Below, in pieces: positions 33,801 to 43,162 of a stretch of 64,000 bases of DNA. The notes beneath the pieces were generated by a model. The model saw only the letters and a list, made by a program, of their open reading frames with translations. It was not told the DNA's origin and ran no database searches. The position numbers were made by a program, and so were the translations under genes. Within the stretch, counting starts at the first letter, position 1; each line of letters opens with the position of its first letter. This stretch comes from Spiro-02 sp964465155 (GTDB taxonomy: Bacteria; Spirochaetota; Spirochaetia; Sphaerochaetales; Sphaerochaetaceae), in the NCBI GenBank assembly GCA_964465155.1, contig CAYXIH010000001.1, positions 96,307 through 160,306 of the forward strand, written 5' to 3'.

Positions 33801-36773
33801 ATGACGGAAGATAATACGAAACCAAAAGCTACATTGATCAAGCACGTGAAGACGCAACCGACTACTGCACCCGCAGCTCCTGCTTCTGTTGAGAGCAAGG
33901 AAGATTCGTTGCGCAACACTGAGAAGAAGAAGGTAGTCGTCGTCAAGAAGAAGGTCGTCGTGGTCAAGCCACAGCCCCGTCCGGCAGAGCCGGTAGTGGA
34001 GCAGCGTCCTTCCGTTGAGTCGGCTCCTCAGAAACCTTCCGTCACACCAGCTGCTGCACCGCAGAAAGCTGAGACCCCTTCCGCCCAGACCCAGGCAAAA
34101 CCTGCACCAGCGGCAGGAGCCAAGATTCAGGTCCGCCCTGCGGTGGCAAAGACGGGTGAACGCCCCAATTCCCCGCTGCACATGGGACCTGTTGTGATTC
34201 GGCCGACCAACCTGCCTCCAGTCCCCAACCAGGGACAGACAGCGGCAGCACATGCCGAATGGAAGAACAACCCCGACAACAAGGCGCCTGCACAGGCTGC
34301 CCCCGCCTCTGCAGGTCCACGTGTGGCCGGCATGGTGGGTGGAAGACCTGCTCCTGGCACCCGTCCTCCGTATCAGAGCGGTCAGCGCACTGGTGGATAC
34401 CAGGGCAACAACGACCGTGGCGGATACCAAGGCGGAGCACCGAGGACCGGTGGCTACCAGGGTAACAACGACCGTGGTGGGTACCAAGGCGGAGCACCGA
34501 GGACCGGTGGCTACCAGGGCAACAACGACCGTGGCGGGTACCAAGGCGGAGCACCCAGAACCGGTGGCTACCAAGGCAACAACGACCGTGGTGGGTACCA
34601 AGGTGGTGCACCGAGAACCGGTGGGTATCAGGGCAATGGTGGCCAGCGCACAGGTGGTTACCAAGGTGGCGCTCCAAGAACTGGCGGTTACCAAGGTGGT
34701 GCACCTCGTACAGGTGGCTATAATGGTCCACGTACTGGTGGATACAACGGTCCCAGGACCGGTGGTTTCAACGGGCCCCGTACAGGCGGCTTCAATGGAC
34801 CACGCCCAGGTGGTGGCAGACCCGGCGGTGGAACTGGCAACAATGGCGAGTCAATCGATTCATTGGCACAGAAGTCCACCAAGAAGGTCTTCAAGAAGAA
34901 GGACGCCGCTTCCTACAAGAAGAGAGATGCAGAGCAGGAGAAGGAATTCCAGATCCAGCGCCGCAAGGAAGCTCTGGCCAAGGCCAATCCAGTACCCAAG
35001 TCGATTGATATTGTCGACGTGATCACTGTCGGTGACCTTGCCAAGAAGATGAACCTCAAGGCGAGCGAAATTATCTCCAAGCTGTTCAAGATGGGGATGA
35101 TGGTGACGATCAACCAGCAGATTGATAGCGACACCGCTACGATCATCGCATCCGAATATGGTTGTGAAGTGCACTTGGTGTCCCTGTATGATGAGACCCT
35201 CATTGCAAGCGAAGAGGACCATCCTGATGATGTGATTCCACGTGCCCCGATCGTGACGATCATGGGCCACGTTGACCACGGCAAGACCAAGTTGTTGGAT
35301 GCAATCCGTTCGACCAACGTCGTAGCCGGTGAGTTCGGTGGCATCACCCAGCATATCGGTGCATACAAGGTATCCATCCCAGACCGTGGCGATGTGGTGT
35401 TCCTCGATACTCCGGGCCATGCTGCATTTACCATGATGCGTGCCCGTGGTGCCCAGGTGACCGACATTGTCATTCTGGTGGTTGCCGCCAACGACGGCGT
35501 CATGCCCCAGACCTTGGAAGCCATCGACCATGCACGTGCTGCGAAGGTACCCATCATCGTGGCCATCAACAAGGTTGACCTCGTCGAGGCAAACCCTGAC
35601 CGTGTCATGCAGCAGCTCTCCGACCATGGGCTCATGCCCGAGGCTTGGGGTGGCACCACGCTGTACTGCCAGATCTCTGCTTTGAAGAAGCAGGGCATCG
35701 ACGAACTGTTGGATACGATCTTGCTGCAGGCAGAGATGCTTGAGCTGACCGCCAACCCCAACGTCAGGGCAGAAGGCAAGGTGCTCGAGTCCCGCATCGA
35801 TCAAGGCCGAGGTATTGTTGCCTCCGTCCTCGTCGAGCGTGGTACGCTGCACCAGGGTGACTATTATGTCGCTGGCATCTATCCAGGCCGTGTACGTGCA
35901 ATGTTCGACGACAAGGGCGTCAGGATTACTGAAGCAGGGCCGTCCACTCCCGTTGAGATCATCGGTTTGTCCGACATCCCATCCGCAGGTGACCCGTTCC
36001 AGGTGACCGAGGATGAACGCCAGGCACGCCAGGTTGGTTCGAAGAGACAGGAACTGGAACGCCTGGGCAGCGGAAAGAACGCCAAGAAGGTGACGTTGGA
36101 GAACCTCAACCAGGCACTTGCCAGCGGTGAGATCCAAGACTTCAACGTCATCATCAAGGGTGACGTACAAGGCTCCGTCGAGGCACTGCAGAGTTCCCTC
36201 GAGCGCTTGTCGACCAATGAGATCCGCCTGAATGTCATCAGGGCAAGTGCCGGTGCAATCATCGAGAGCGATATTACCTTGGCAAGTGCATCCAATGCAT
36301 TGGTCATCGGATTCAATGTCCGTCCTACACCCAAGGCCCAGGCTTTGGCTGAGCAGGAGAAGGTCGATATCCGCAAGTACAATATCATCTATGACGTTGT
36401 GGACGATATCCGCATGGCCATGGAAGGCATGTTGACGCCCGATACGAAGGAAGTCGATATTGGTAGTGTGGAGGTACGGGATCTCTTCAAGGTTCCCAAG
36501 ATTGGAGTCATCGCAGGCTGTTATGTCCTGGACGGCAAGGTCAAGCGCAATGCGTTCGTCCGTGTCATCCGCGACAGCATCCAGATGAACAAGAATCTGG
36601 TCAAGCTTTCATCGCTCAGACGCTTCAAGGACGACGCTAAGGAAGTGGCAGCCGGATACGAATGTGGTATTGGGCTGGAGAATTTCCAGGACCTGCAGGT
36701 CGGCGATATCCTCGAGGTAGTCGAGACAGTGGAAGTTGCCAAGAAACTGAGTGATTCCCAGGTAAAGATATGA
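33801..36773 (+). CDS. infB: Translation initiation factor IF-2 with a Gly/Arg-rich repeat domain
   Basis: A 990-residue IF-2. Residues 1-190 are Lys/Pro/Ala-rich and probably disordered; residues about 195-345 consist of Gly-Gly-Tyr-Gln-Gly type repeats. The conserved part follows: an IF2_N domain (about 405-460), the G domain with GHVDHGKT at 489-496, DTPGH and NKVD, then domains II, III and the fMet-tRNA-binding C-terminal domain. AAGGAAAG lies upstream of the ATG. Its last 4 nt overlap rbfA (ATGA). Confidence 0.98.
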   Translation: MTEDNTKPKATLIKHVKTQPTTAPAAPASVESKEDSLRNTEKKKVVVVKKKVVVVKPQPRPAEPVVEQRPSVESAPQKPSVTPAAAPQKAETPSAQTQAKPAPAAGAKIQVRPAVAKTGERPNSPLHMGPVVIRPTNLPPVPNQGQTAAAHAEWKNNPDNKAPAQAAPASAGPRVAGMVGGRPAPGTRPPYQSGQRTGGYQGNNDRGGYQGGAPRTGGYQGNNDRGGYQGGAPRTGGYQGNNDRGGYQGGAPRTGGYQGNNDRGGYQGGAPRTGGYQGNGGQRTGGYQGGAPRTGGYQGGAPRTGGYNGPRTGGYNGPRTGGFNGPRTGGFNGPRPGGGRPGGGTGNNGESIDSLAQKSTKKVFKKKDAASYKKRDAEQEKEFQIQRRKEALAKANPVPKSIDIVDVITVGDLAKKMNLKASEIISKLFKMGMMVTINQQIDSDTATIIASEYGCEVHLVSLYDETLIASEEDHPDDVIPRAPIVTIMGHVDHGKTKLLDAIRSTNVVAGEFGGITQHIGAYKVSIPDRGDVVFLDTPGHAAFTMMRARGAQVTDIVILVVAANDGVMPQTLEAIDHARAAKVPIIVAINKVDLVEANPDRVMQQLSDHGLMPEAWGGTTLYCQISALKKQGIDELLDTILLQAEMLELTANPNVRAEGKVLESRIDQGRGIVASVLVERGTLHQGDYYVAGIYPGRVRAMFDDKGVRITEAGPSTPVEIIGLSDIPSAGDPFQVTEDERQARQVGSKRQELERLGSGKNAKKVTLENLNQALASGEIQDFNVIIKGDVQGSVEALQSSLERLSTNEIRLNVIRASAGAIIESDITLASASNALVIGFNVRPTPKAQALAEQEKVDIRKYNIIYDVVDDIRMAMEGMLTPDTKEVDIGSVEVRDLFKVPKIGVIAGCYVLDGKVKRNAFVRVIRDSIQMNKNLVKLSSLRRFKDDAKEVAAGYECGIGLENFQDLQVGDILEVVETVEVAKKLSDSQVKI
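34389..34616 (+). repeat. Four tandem 57-bp repeats inside infB
   Basis: Four nearly identical 19-codon units of the form TGGYQGNNDRGGYQGGAPR follow one another, then shorter units of 8-10 codons (TGGYQGGAPR, TGGYNGPR) run on to about 34820. Differences are mostly at third codon positions, which shows selection on the protein or recent slippage with drift. Confidence 0.9.
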
Positions 36774-37156
36774 GTGAATATAGTCAGAAACGGATTGAGA
36801 GCAAATTGATGGAGGCGATCAGCACGCTGATCGTCACCAATGAGATCAAGCAGCCGAACCTGAGCACCTTGTGCTCGGTCTCACGCGTACAGTTGTCCCG
36901 CGACAATGCATACGCAACTGTCTTCATCTCTTCCGTGCTGAACGATGAATCTCTGGACAAGAGCGTGGTGGCATTGCAAAATGCCGCTCCGTTCATCCAA
37001 AAGAGGGTAGGAGCGTTCCTCAAGACGCGCAATACCCCCAGGTTGACTTTCAAAGCCGACCACTCGATCAAGGACGGGCAGGCAGTCAATGACCTGATTG
37101 CAGCAGTTTCCCGTCCCATGACCGAGGAATCGGAGAAGGAAGAAGATGGGGAATAA
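36770..37156 (+). CDS. rbfA: Ribosome-binding factor A
   Basis: A 128-residue KH-type factor for 16S rRNA maturation. It has the family's alternating pattern SVSRVQLSRDNAYATVFIS and LKTRNTPRLTFKADHSI. It overlaps infB by 4 nt and truB by 11 nt. Confidence 0.95.
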   Translation: MSEYSQKRIESKLMEAISTLIVTNEIKQPNLSTLCSVSRVQLSRDNAYATVFISSVLNDESLDKSVVALQNAAPFIQKRVGAFLKTRNTPRLTFKADHSIKDGQAVNDLIAAVSRPMTEESEKEEDGE

Positions 37157-38066
37157 TCCATCCGTTCTCCTGATCGATAAACAACCGGGGTTGACTTCGT
37201 TCGCCTCGCTGTATCCCGTCAAACGGCATGTCGACCGCAAGGTCGGTCATGCCGGTACACTTGACAAGTTTGCACAGGGCCTGATGATTGTCCTTACCGG
37301 GGCAATGACCAGGCTCAATCCATTGTTCTCCAACATGGACAAGGAGTATGTGGCGACCATCCGCTTTGGTGAAGAGACAGATACCCTTGACCCGGAGGGT
37401 GAGGTAATCGCCACAGGTCCGATTCCTACGCTTGATACCATCAGGCATGTCATTGAAGCTTCATTCTTGGGGGAACTGCAACAGTATCCTCCTGCCTATA
37501 GTGCCCTGCATATTGATGGACAGCGTGCATATACCCTTGCTCGCAAGGGCAAGGAAGTGCAGATGCCCCTGCGGGACATCACAATCTATTCATTTGAAGT
37601 AATGGGGTGGAATCCACCCGATCTGCAAGCCCGGATCCGCGTCAGCAAAGGAACCTACATTCGTTCCATTGCACGTGACCTGGCACATGCTTGTGGAACG
37701 TTCGGTCGGCTGGAAACATTGCAGAGAACCTCAATTGGTCCATACCGGCTTGAAGAGGCAGTCGATCCTGACGATACTGACAAGCTACGGACCTCGGTAG
37801 GCAACACTCCCCATCTGCTTTCCCTGCTTCCCGGTTGCTGTTCGATGACGCTGGCTCAGGTGGCTTTGTTTCCCCTCTCCAATGGGACGATGCCCAAGTC
37901 TGACCAGGTTGTCTCCAGCACGTATGCTCCAGGGGATGGCTATGCTTTGTTGTATGGCCCAATGGAGGACCGGCTGCTAGCCGTTGCTTCCTTGAAGACC
38001 GATGGAACCATACAGCGTGTTGTTGCCCATATCGACCGGCAAGGGGGACATGATGACAACGCATGA
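37146..38066 (+). CDS. truB: tRNA pseudouridine-55 synthase TruB
   Basis: A 306-residue enzyme that makes pseudouridine 55 in tRNA. The catalytic aspartate is D40 in GHAGTLDKFAQG; the family segments YPPAYSALHIDGQRAY and KGTYIRSIARDLA follow. The start lies within the end of rbfA and the 3' end overlaps ribF by 14 nt. Confidence 0.97.
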   Translation: MGNNPSVLLIDKQPGLTSFASLYPVKRHVDRKVGHAGTLDKFAQGLMIVLTGAMTRLNPLFSNMDKEYVATIRFGEETDTLDPEGEVIATGPIPTLDTIRHVIEASFLGELQQYPPAYSALHIDGQRAYTLARKGKEVQMPLRDITIYSFEVMGWNPPDLQARIRVSKGTYIRSIARDLAHACGTFGRLETLQRTSIGPYRLEEAVDPDDTDKLRTSVGNTPHLLSLLPGCCSMTLAQVALFPLSNGTMPKSDQVVSSTYAPGDGYALLYGPMEDRLLAVASLKTDGTIQRVVAHIDRQGGHDDNA

Positions 38067-38895
38067 TTTTCTCTATTTGGTAAAGACTCCTGTTTTGTGG
38101 AAGACTCCGATGGCATTGACCATTGGGGTCTTTGATGGACTGCACAAGGGACACCAGCAAGTACTGGAAACAGTTACGAGGATTGCAGGTGAGCACCAGC
38201 AGGAACAGTGGGAGACAATGGCGATTATTTTCGATCGAAACCCGAAAATGGCCATGGGGAGCCGTCAATCCTACAAACCCCTGCTGTCCCGTTCCCAAAC
38301 TGAAGAATTCTTTGCAAAACTAGGATTTGATTACCTTGTGGTGATTGACTTTTCTGATGATTTTAGTAAAATCACTGGAGAAGAGTTCATCTCCTTGGTA
38401 TGTGGCTTATGCTCAGTCAAGGCGATGGTAGTCGGAGAAGATTTCCGCTGCGGTGCCCCGGCTTCTGCTGCCGGACCTGTTCAGCTGCAGGATAATTTGT
38501 CCCGGCTCGCCCCTGGCTCTACTGTTACAGTCTGCCCGTTCGTTCAGGATGTGGAAGGCGATGTGATCAGTAGTTCGATGGTGCGTGAAAACCTTCAAAA
38601 GGGCATGCTGTCAGCAGTCAGCAATATGCTCGGCAGAGATTACGAGGTGGACTTGGCACCATATTCGTCCAAGCCTTCCGAAGACTCCCTGTTGTACCGC
38701 ACCGGACAAATCATGCAGCTCCTTCCTAAGGACGGAATGTATGAAGCATCGGTACGGGATGTGGATGGTTCTATGCTTGCGGTTGTGGCCTCGATCGACG
38801 AGACCTACCTGCAGTTGGACTTCCCAGCCGGTACGGATGTGACGATGGTGCGGCCAGTTCGCGTTTTTTTTCATCAAGGAGTTACAGAATGTTGA
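38053..38895 (+). CDS. ribF: RibF-family FMN adenylyltransferase with a reduced riboflavin-kinase region
   Basis: About 280 residues. The N-terminal nucleotidyltransferase domain is intact, with GVFDGLHKGHQQ (the HxGH motif) and ISSSMVRENL near its end, so it should make FAD from FMN. The C-terminal part is only about 85 residues instead of roughly 125 and lacks the Pro-Thr-Ala-Asn flavokinase motif; only a trace (LLPKDGMYEASV) aligns with the kinase fold. I infer loss of riboflavin kinase activity. Two adjacent ATGs at 38050 and 38053 follow AAGGGGG; the second has the better spacing. It overlaps truB and rpsO. Confidence 0.88.
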   Translation: MTTHDFLYLVKTPVLWKTPMALTIGVFDGLHKGHQQVLETVTRIAGEHQQEQWETMAIIFDRNPKMAMGSRQSYKPLLSRSQTEEFFAKLGFDYLVVIDFSDDFSKITGEEFISLVCGLCSVKAMVVGEDFRCGAPASAAGPVQLQDNLSRLAPGSTVTVCPFVQDVEGDVISSSMVRENLQKGMLSAVSNMLGRDYEVDLAPYSSKPSEDSLLYRTGQIMQLLPKDGMYEASVRDVDGSMLAVVASIDETYLQLDFPAGTDVTMVRPVRVFFHQGVTEC

Positions 38896-39155
38896 CTAAC
38901 GAACAGAAGAAAGAGATCATCGTGAAGTTCGGTGGTGCCGAAACCAACACCGGTTCCAGCGCAGTGCAGATCGCATTGCTCACCGCACGCATCAATGACC
39001 TGCAGGACCATTTCAAGTCGAACCCCAAGGACCATGCTGGTCGCCGTGGTTTGCTGAAGATGGTTGGTCAGAGACGCCGCCTCCTCAAGTATGTGCGCCA
39101 GAACGATATCAACCAGTATCGTGACCTGTTGCAGCAGCTTGGCCTGAGAAAGTAA
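38889..39155 (+). CDS. rpsO: 30S ribosomal protein S15
   Basis: An 88-residue protein of normal S15 length, with the family segments TGSSAVQIALLTARINDL and GRRGLLKMVGQRRRLLKY. It overlaps the end of ribF by 7 nt; AAGGAG stands ahead of the ATG. Confidence 0.98.
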   Translation: MLTNEQKKEIIVKFGGAETNTGSSAVQIALLTARINDLQDHFKSNPKDHAGRRGLLKMVGQRRRLLKYVRQNDINQYRDLLQQLGLRK

Positions 39156-39186
39156 TTTGGCGAGGCTCAGTTTGAAGTAACCGATG

Positions 39187-39232
39187 AGCTCCAGATCAGT
39201 CCCATGGGGAAGATTTGGAGCTTTTCGTTTTA
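39187..39232 (+). terminator. Probable terminator between rpsO and pnp
   Basis: AGCTCCA (39187-39193) pairs with TGGAGCT (39216-39222), followed by TTTCGTTTT. The 22-nt loop contains the palindrome CCCATGGG. The long loop makes it a moderate call; it might also be a processing or regulatory site in the pnp leader. Confidence 0.5.
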
Positions 39233-39302
39233 TATTGCAAGCCTGGGTTCTCGTGCATCAGAAAGAAGAACGAAAAAAGAAGTAGAAAGGAAGTAACAAA
39301 GA

Positions 39303-41417
39303 ATGTCAGATGTAAAGAAAGTTTCAGTACGCATTGGAGACCATGACCTGGTCCTCGAAACCGGAAAGATTGCCAAGCAGGCAAGTGGTTCCGTATATGC
39401 CCATTATGCAGGCAGCGCGGTTATTGCAACCGTATGCTGTGGCGAAGCACCCAGCGAACCCCTCGATTATGTTCCCCTCCAGGTTGAATACAATGAAAAA
39501 TACTATGCAGCGGGCAAAATTCCCGGTGGATTCCTCAAGAGGGAATCACGCCCCAAGGACAAGGAGATTCTCGTCTCCCGCCTGATCGACCGCCCCATGC
39601 GCCCCCTGTTCGACAAAGCTTTCGGCCGTGAGATCCAGATTGTCCCGACAGTCGTATCCTCCGACCAGTCCAATACCCCAGACATCATCGCCATGATCGC
39701 TGCTTCCGCAGCCGTGACTATCAGTGATATCCCCTTCGCAGGCCCCGTCGCTGCAGTACGTATTGCACTCATTGGCGATGAGTATGTGATCAACCCCACC
39801 TTCCAGCAGATTGCACAGGCAAAGCTGGACATCGTCGTCGCTGGTACCCAGGACGGAATCACGATGGTCGAAGGTGGAGCACATGAAGTTTCCGAAGAGA
39901 TGATGCTCAAGGCTATCGAGACTGCCCAGCCTGTCATCACCAAGCTCTGCCAGGCTCAGCTTGAGCTCGCCAAGCTTGCAGGTAAGGAAAAGCTTCCCGT
40001 CATGCAGGTCACAGAGGATCTTTCATGGCTCGAACCCGTACGCGAATTTGCATACCCCTTGATCCGCGAGGCTTCCTTCGTCAAGGGAAAGATGAATCGC
40101 TATGCCGCCCTTGACGTGGCCCATTCCAAGGTCAAGGAACAGTTTGCTGAAGTGATTTCTGCTGAGGGCAAGCGCTCGGGTCAGCTCGCATCGATGTTCG
40201 ATGACCTCGAGTACCAGATCCTGCGCAAGAGCATCCTGGACGACGGTCTCCGCACTGATGGAAGAAAAGTCGACCAGATCCGCCCGATTACCTGTGAGAC
40301 GAGTGTCCTTGAGAGAACCCATGGTTCTGCACTCTTCACCCGTGGTGAGACCCAGGCACTGGCTGTCACCACCTTGGGAACCACCAGCGACGAGCAGATG
40401 TTCGACACCATCGATGGCGAGAAGAGCTACAGCTCCTTCATGCTCCACTACAACTTCCCTCCGTATTCGGTAGGTGAATGTGGACGCCTGACCACCGGAC
40501 GCCGTGAGATTGGCCATGGCCACCTTGCACAGCGTGCACTTGAAGCGATTGTTCCTCCCAAGGAGAAGTTCCCGTACACGATCCGTGTCGTCAGTGAGAT
40601 CATGGAATCCAATGGTTCCTCCTCAATGGCTTCCGTCTGTGGCGGTTGTCTCTCCATGATGGACGCAGGCGTTCCCATCAAGAAGCCTGTGGCTGGTATC
40701 GCAATGGGCCTGATCACCGAAGGTGCCGACTATGCACGCTATGCAGTGCTCTCCGACATCCTGGGTGAGGAAGACCACCTTGGCGACATGGACTTCAAGG
40801 TAGCAGGTACTGAAGATGGTATCACTGCATTCCAGATGGACATCAAGATTGCTGGCGTCACCCCCGAGATCATGAGCAAGGCTCTTGACCAGGCAAAGCG
40901 TGGCCGCATGCATATCCTTGGCATCATGCAGGAATGCCTGCCAGCCTACCGTTCCGAGATTTCCGAGTATGCACCGAAGATCCTGACGATCAAGGTTGCA
41001 GAGGACAAGATTGGAGCTGTCATCGGTACTGGTGGTAAGACCATCAAGGGTATCGCCCAGCAGACTGGTGCTGAAGTGAACATCGATGACGACGGAACCG
41101 TCACCATCTTTGGACGCAACAATGCATCTGCTCAGGCAGCCAAGGACCTGGTCAAGTCAATCGTCGAGGAGCCTGAAGTTGGCCGCATCTACCAGGGCAC
41201 CGTCAAGAGAATCATGGACTTCGGTGCATTCATCGAGATTCTCCCTGGCAAGGAAGGCCTCTGCCACATCTCCAAGATGGCAAAGACTCGTGTAAACAAT
41301 GTCAACGATGTCCTGACTGTCGGACAGAGCATCCCCGTGAAGCTGATTGAAGTAGACCGCATGAACCGCCTCAACCTCAGCTACATCGATGCCCTCGAGG
41401 ATCAAGAGTCAAAGTAA
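39303..41417 (+). CDS. pnp: Polyribonucleotide nucleotidyltransferase (PNPase)
   Basis: A 704-residue phosphorolytic 3'-5' exoribonuclease. Two RNase PH domains (about 1-215 and 305-540) carry ERTHGSALFTRGETQ and the ADYARYAVLSDILGEEDHLGDMDFKVAGT region; a KH domain with GTGGKTIKGI and a final S1 domain (GTVKRIMDFGAFIEI) follow. AAAGGAAG stands before the ATG. Its stop shares one base with the dut start (TAATG). Confidence 0.98.
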   Translation: MSDVKKVSVRIGDHDLVLETGKIAKQASGSVYAHYAGSAVIATVCCGEAPSEPLDYVPLQVEYNEKYYAAGKIPGGFLKRESRPKDKEILVSRLIDRPMRPLFDKAFGREIQIVPTVVSSDQSNTPDIIAMIAASAAVTISDIPFAGPVAAVRIALIGDEYVINPTFQQIAQAKLDIVVAGTQDGITMVEGGAHEVSEEMMLKAIETAQPVITKLCQAQLELAKLAGKEKLPVMQVTEDLSWLEPVREFAYPLIREASFVKGKMNRYAALDVAHSKVKEQFAEVISAEGKRSGQLASMFDDLEYQILRKSILDDGLRTDGRKVDQIRPITCETSVLERTHGSALFTRGETQALAVTTLGTTSDEQMFDTIDGEKSYSSFMLHYNFPPYSVGECGRLTTGRREIGHGHLAQRALEAIVPPKEKFPYTIRVVSEIMESNGSSSMASVCGGCLSMMDAGVPIKKPVAGIAMGLITEGADYARYAVLSDILGEEDHLGDMDFKVAGTEDGITAFQMDIKIAGVTPEIMSKALDQAKRGRMHILGIMQECLPAYRSEISEYAPKILTIKVAEDKIGAVIGTGGKTIKGIAQQTGAEVNIDDDGTVTIFGRNNASAQAAKDLVKSIVEEPEVGRIYQGTVKRIMDFGAFIEILPGKEGLCHISKMAKTRVNNVNDVLTVGQSIPVKLIEVDRMNRLNLSYIDALEDQESK

Positions 41418-41866
41418 TGGACAAGCACCTGCCGACTGTCATGGTCACACTCACCGAAGGGGCAACGATTCCTGAATATCAGACTGCCGGCGCCGCCGGC
41501 GCTGATATCAGGGCATTCCTCCCTGACGGTGACATGACCTTGGCAAGCGGAAGTTTTGCCTGCATCCCCACTGGGCTTCGCATTGCGATACCCAGTGGTT
41601 TTGAAGCCCAGGTCCGGCCAAGGTCAGGTCTTGCCGCCAAGTACGGCGTGACAGTCCTCAATGCACCTGGGACAATCGATTGCGACTACCGTGGTGAAGT
41701 GGGGGTCATCCTCATCAACCACGGTCCGTCGCCATTTATAGTTCATGACGGAGACCGCATTGCACAATTGGTGATTGCACGCTGCGAGCAATGTCTCTTT
41801 GAAACAGTCATGGCATTGGATGATACGCATAGGGGTTCCGGAGGGTTTGGGTCCACTGGTACCTGA
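41417..41866 (+). CDS. dut: dUTP diphosphatase
   Basis: A 149-residue trimeric dUTPase. The five motifs are present: AAGADIRAF, RPRSGLA, the GTIDCDYRGEVGVIL loop with the catalytic Asp, RIAQLVI and the C-terminal RGSGGFGSTG. It keeps uracil out of DNA and supplies dUMP. Translation is probably coupled to pnp. Confidence 0.97.
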   Translation: MDKHLPTVMVTLTEGATIPEYQTAGAAGADIRAFLPDGDMTLASGSFACIPTGLRIAIPSGFEAQVRPRSGLAAKYGVTVLNAPGTIDCDYRGEVGVILINHGPSPFIVHDGDRIAQLVIARCEQCLFETVMALDDTHRGSGGFGSTGT

Positions 41867-41881
41867 TTGGGGTAAACACGG

Positions 41882-43162
41882 ATGAAGGACCGATCTTCAT
41901 ATGCATCTCTCATACGGTATGTGGGGCGTGAGTACCTACAGTCATTCTGTGTAGCATTCCTTTTTTTCTTCTTCATATTCTTCATCAACCAGATTCTCCT
42001 CTTGGTTCAGAAAATTCTCATGAAGAATGTAGACCTGTTGTCGGTACTCCAACTTGTCATCCTTGCAATCCCACAGTTCTTGCTCTACACGATGCCGTTC
42101 AGTTCCCTGACAGCAGCATCCATGGTTATTGGTGACCTCTCCTCGAGCAATGAGATGCTTGCCCTACGTTCCGTAGGAATCTCAATTTCCCATGTATTCC
42201 TGCCAATAATCATCTTGTCCGTATGTTTGTCCGGTGTCACGTTTGTCATTGCGGATGTCCTGCTGCCATGGTCGGCGGTACAATACAAGACAATGTACAG
42301 TTCCATGATGCGTGAATTGCCCACGATTGAACTCAAGAGCTACGCCGTGAATTCTGTCGGTGGAAAAGTCATTGCAAATGGTATGGTGGAAGGGTCCACG
42401 GTTCATGACATTGTACTGTTCGATACTGCGTCTGCAGGGTCATCACAGGTGGTGAGTGCCCCCATTGGGATTGTGGAACTGGCTGATGTGGACAACTTCA
42501 TCTACAAGCTGACGTTGACCGATCCCCTCATCCTTTCTACCGATCGGAATGACATCAATGGATGGGCAGCTTCAGATGCAACCGAAGCAACTTTCTATCT
42601 CGATTTTTCCCAGCAAGTCCCTGCTATTTCAGACGTAAGTCCATCCAAGCTATCAGTACGGGACCTCAGTGAAGCGATCAAGCTGAGGAAAGCCGATTTG
42701 GATGCTGAGAAGCAGATGATCAGCAACAATATAGCTTTCGCCAAGGCAGACCGTTCGTCACTGCTGCGCCGCATCACCAATGGATCTGAGCAGGACATGG
42801 TGGCTTCTGCAAGGAGGCTGTCAGCCTTGGACCAGGAAATCAAGACGCTTGGGGAACGACAGCCGATCAACTTCTACTACCAATACTATCGGGCAGAGTT
42901 GAACAAGAAGTTTGCATTGTCCGCAGGGTGTTTCTTCCTGGTGTTCATAGCCTTTCCCATATCGTTCTTCAAGGTAAAGCATGGCCGTTTGATAGGCTTT
43001 GGAATCGCCATGCTCGTGGCTGTCGCCTATTGGTTCATGCTCTTCTTTGCCCAGATGCAAATCTTCAATTTCTCCTTCTCCCCAGCATACCTGATGTGGG
43101 CTCCGGATGTGATCATGTTCATTATCGGGTGCCTGTTGTTGATGAGGCTGAGAAAGCTATGA
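41882..43162 (+). CDS. lptF: LptF/LptG-family permease, first copy
   Basis: A 426-residue YjgP/YjgQ permease. Three N-terminal membrane segments (about 20-40, 60-80 and 105-130), a periplasmic jellyroll-like region (about 135-250), a charged helical stretch of about 90 residues (240-330), then three C-terminal membrane segments. In diderms the LptFG pair, with the ATPase LptB, extracts lipopolysaccharide-like lipids from the inner membrane. The charged helical insert is longer than in the second copy. Assignment of F and G between the two is by order only. Confidence 0.88.
   Translation: MKDRSSYASLIRYVGREYLQSFCVAFLFFFFIFFINQILLLVQKILMKNVDLLSVLQLVILAIPQFLLYTMPFSSLTAASMVIGDLSSSNEMLALRSVGISISHVFLPIIILSVCLSGVTFVIADVLLPWSAVQYKTMYSSMMRELPTIELKSYAVNSVGGKVIANGMVEGSTVHDIVLFDTASAGSSQVVSAPIGIVELADVDNFIYKLTLTDPLILSTDRNDINGWAASDATEATFYLDFSQQVPAISDVSPSKLSVRDLSEAIKLRKADLDAEKQMISNNIAFAKADRSSLLRRITNGSEQDMVASARRLSALDQEIKTLGERQPINFYYQYYRAELNKKFALSAGCFFLVFIAFPISFFKVKHGRLIGFGIAMLVAVAYWFMLFFAQMQIFNFSFSPAYLMWAPDVIMFIIGCLLLMRLRKL

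Noticed and set aside
34389..34616. Regular 57-bp repeats that could suggest a CRISPR array
   Set aside because: They are in frame, code for a Gly-rich repeat within infB, have no variable spacers, and differ mainly at third codon positions.
34860..36170. 436-codon open frame on the minus strand opposite infB
   Set aside because: A shadow of the conserved IF-2 G-domain region; the true gene is unmistakable.
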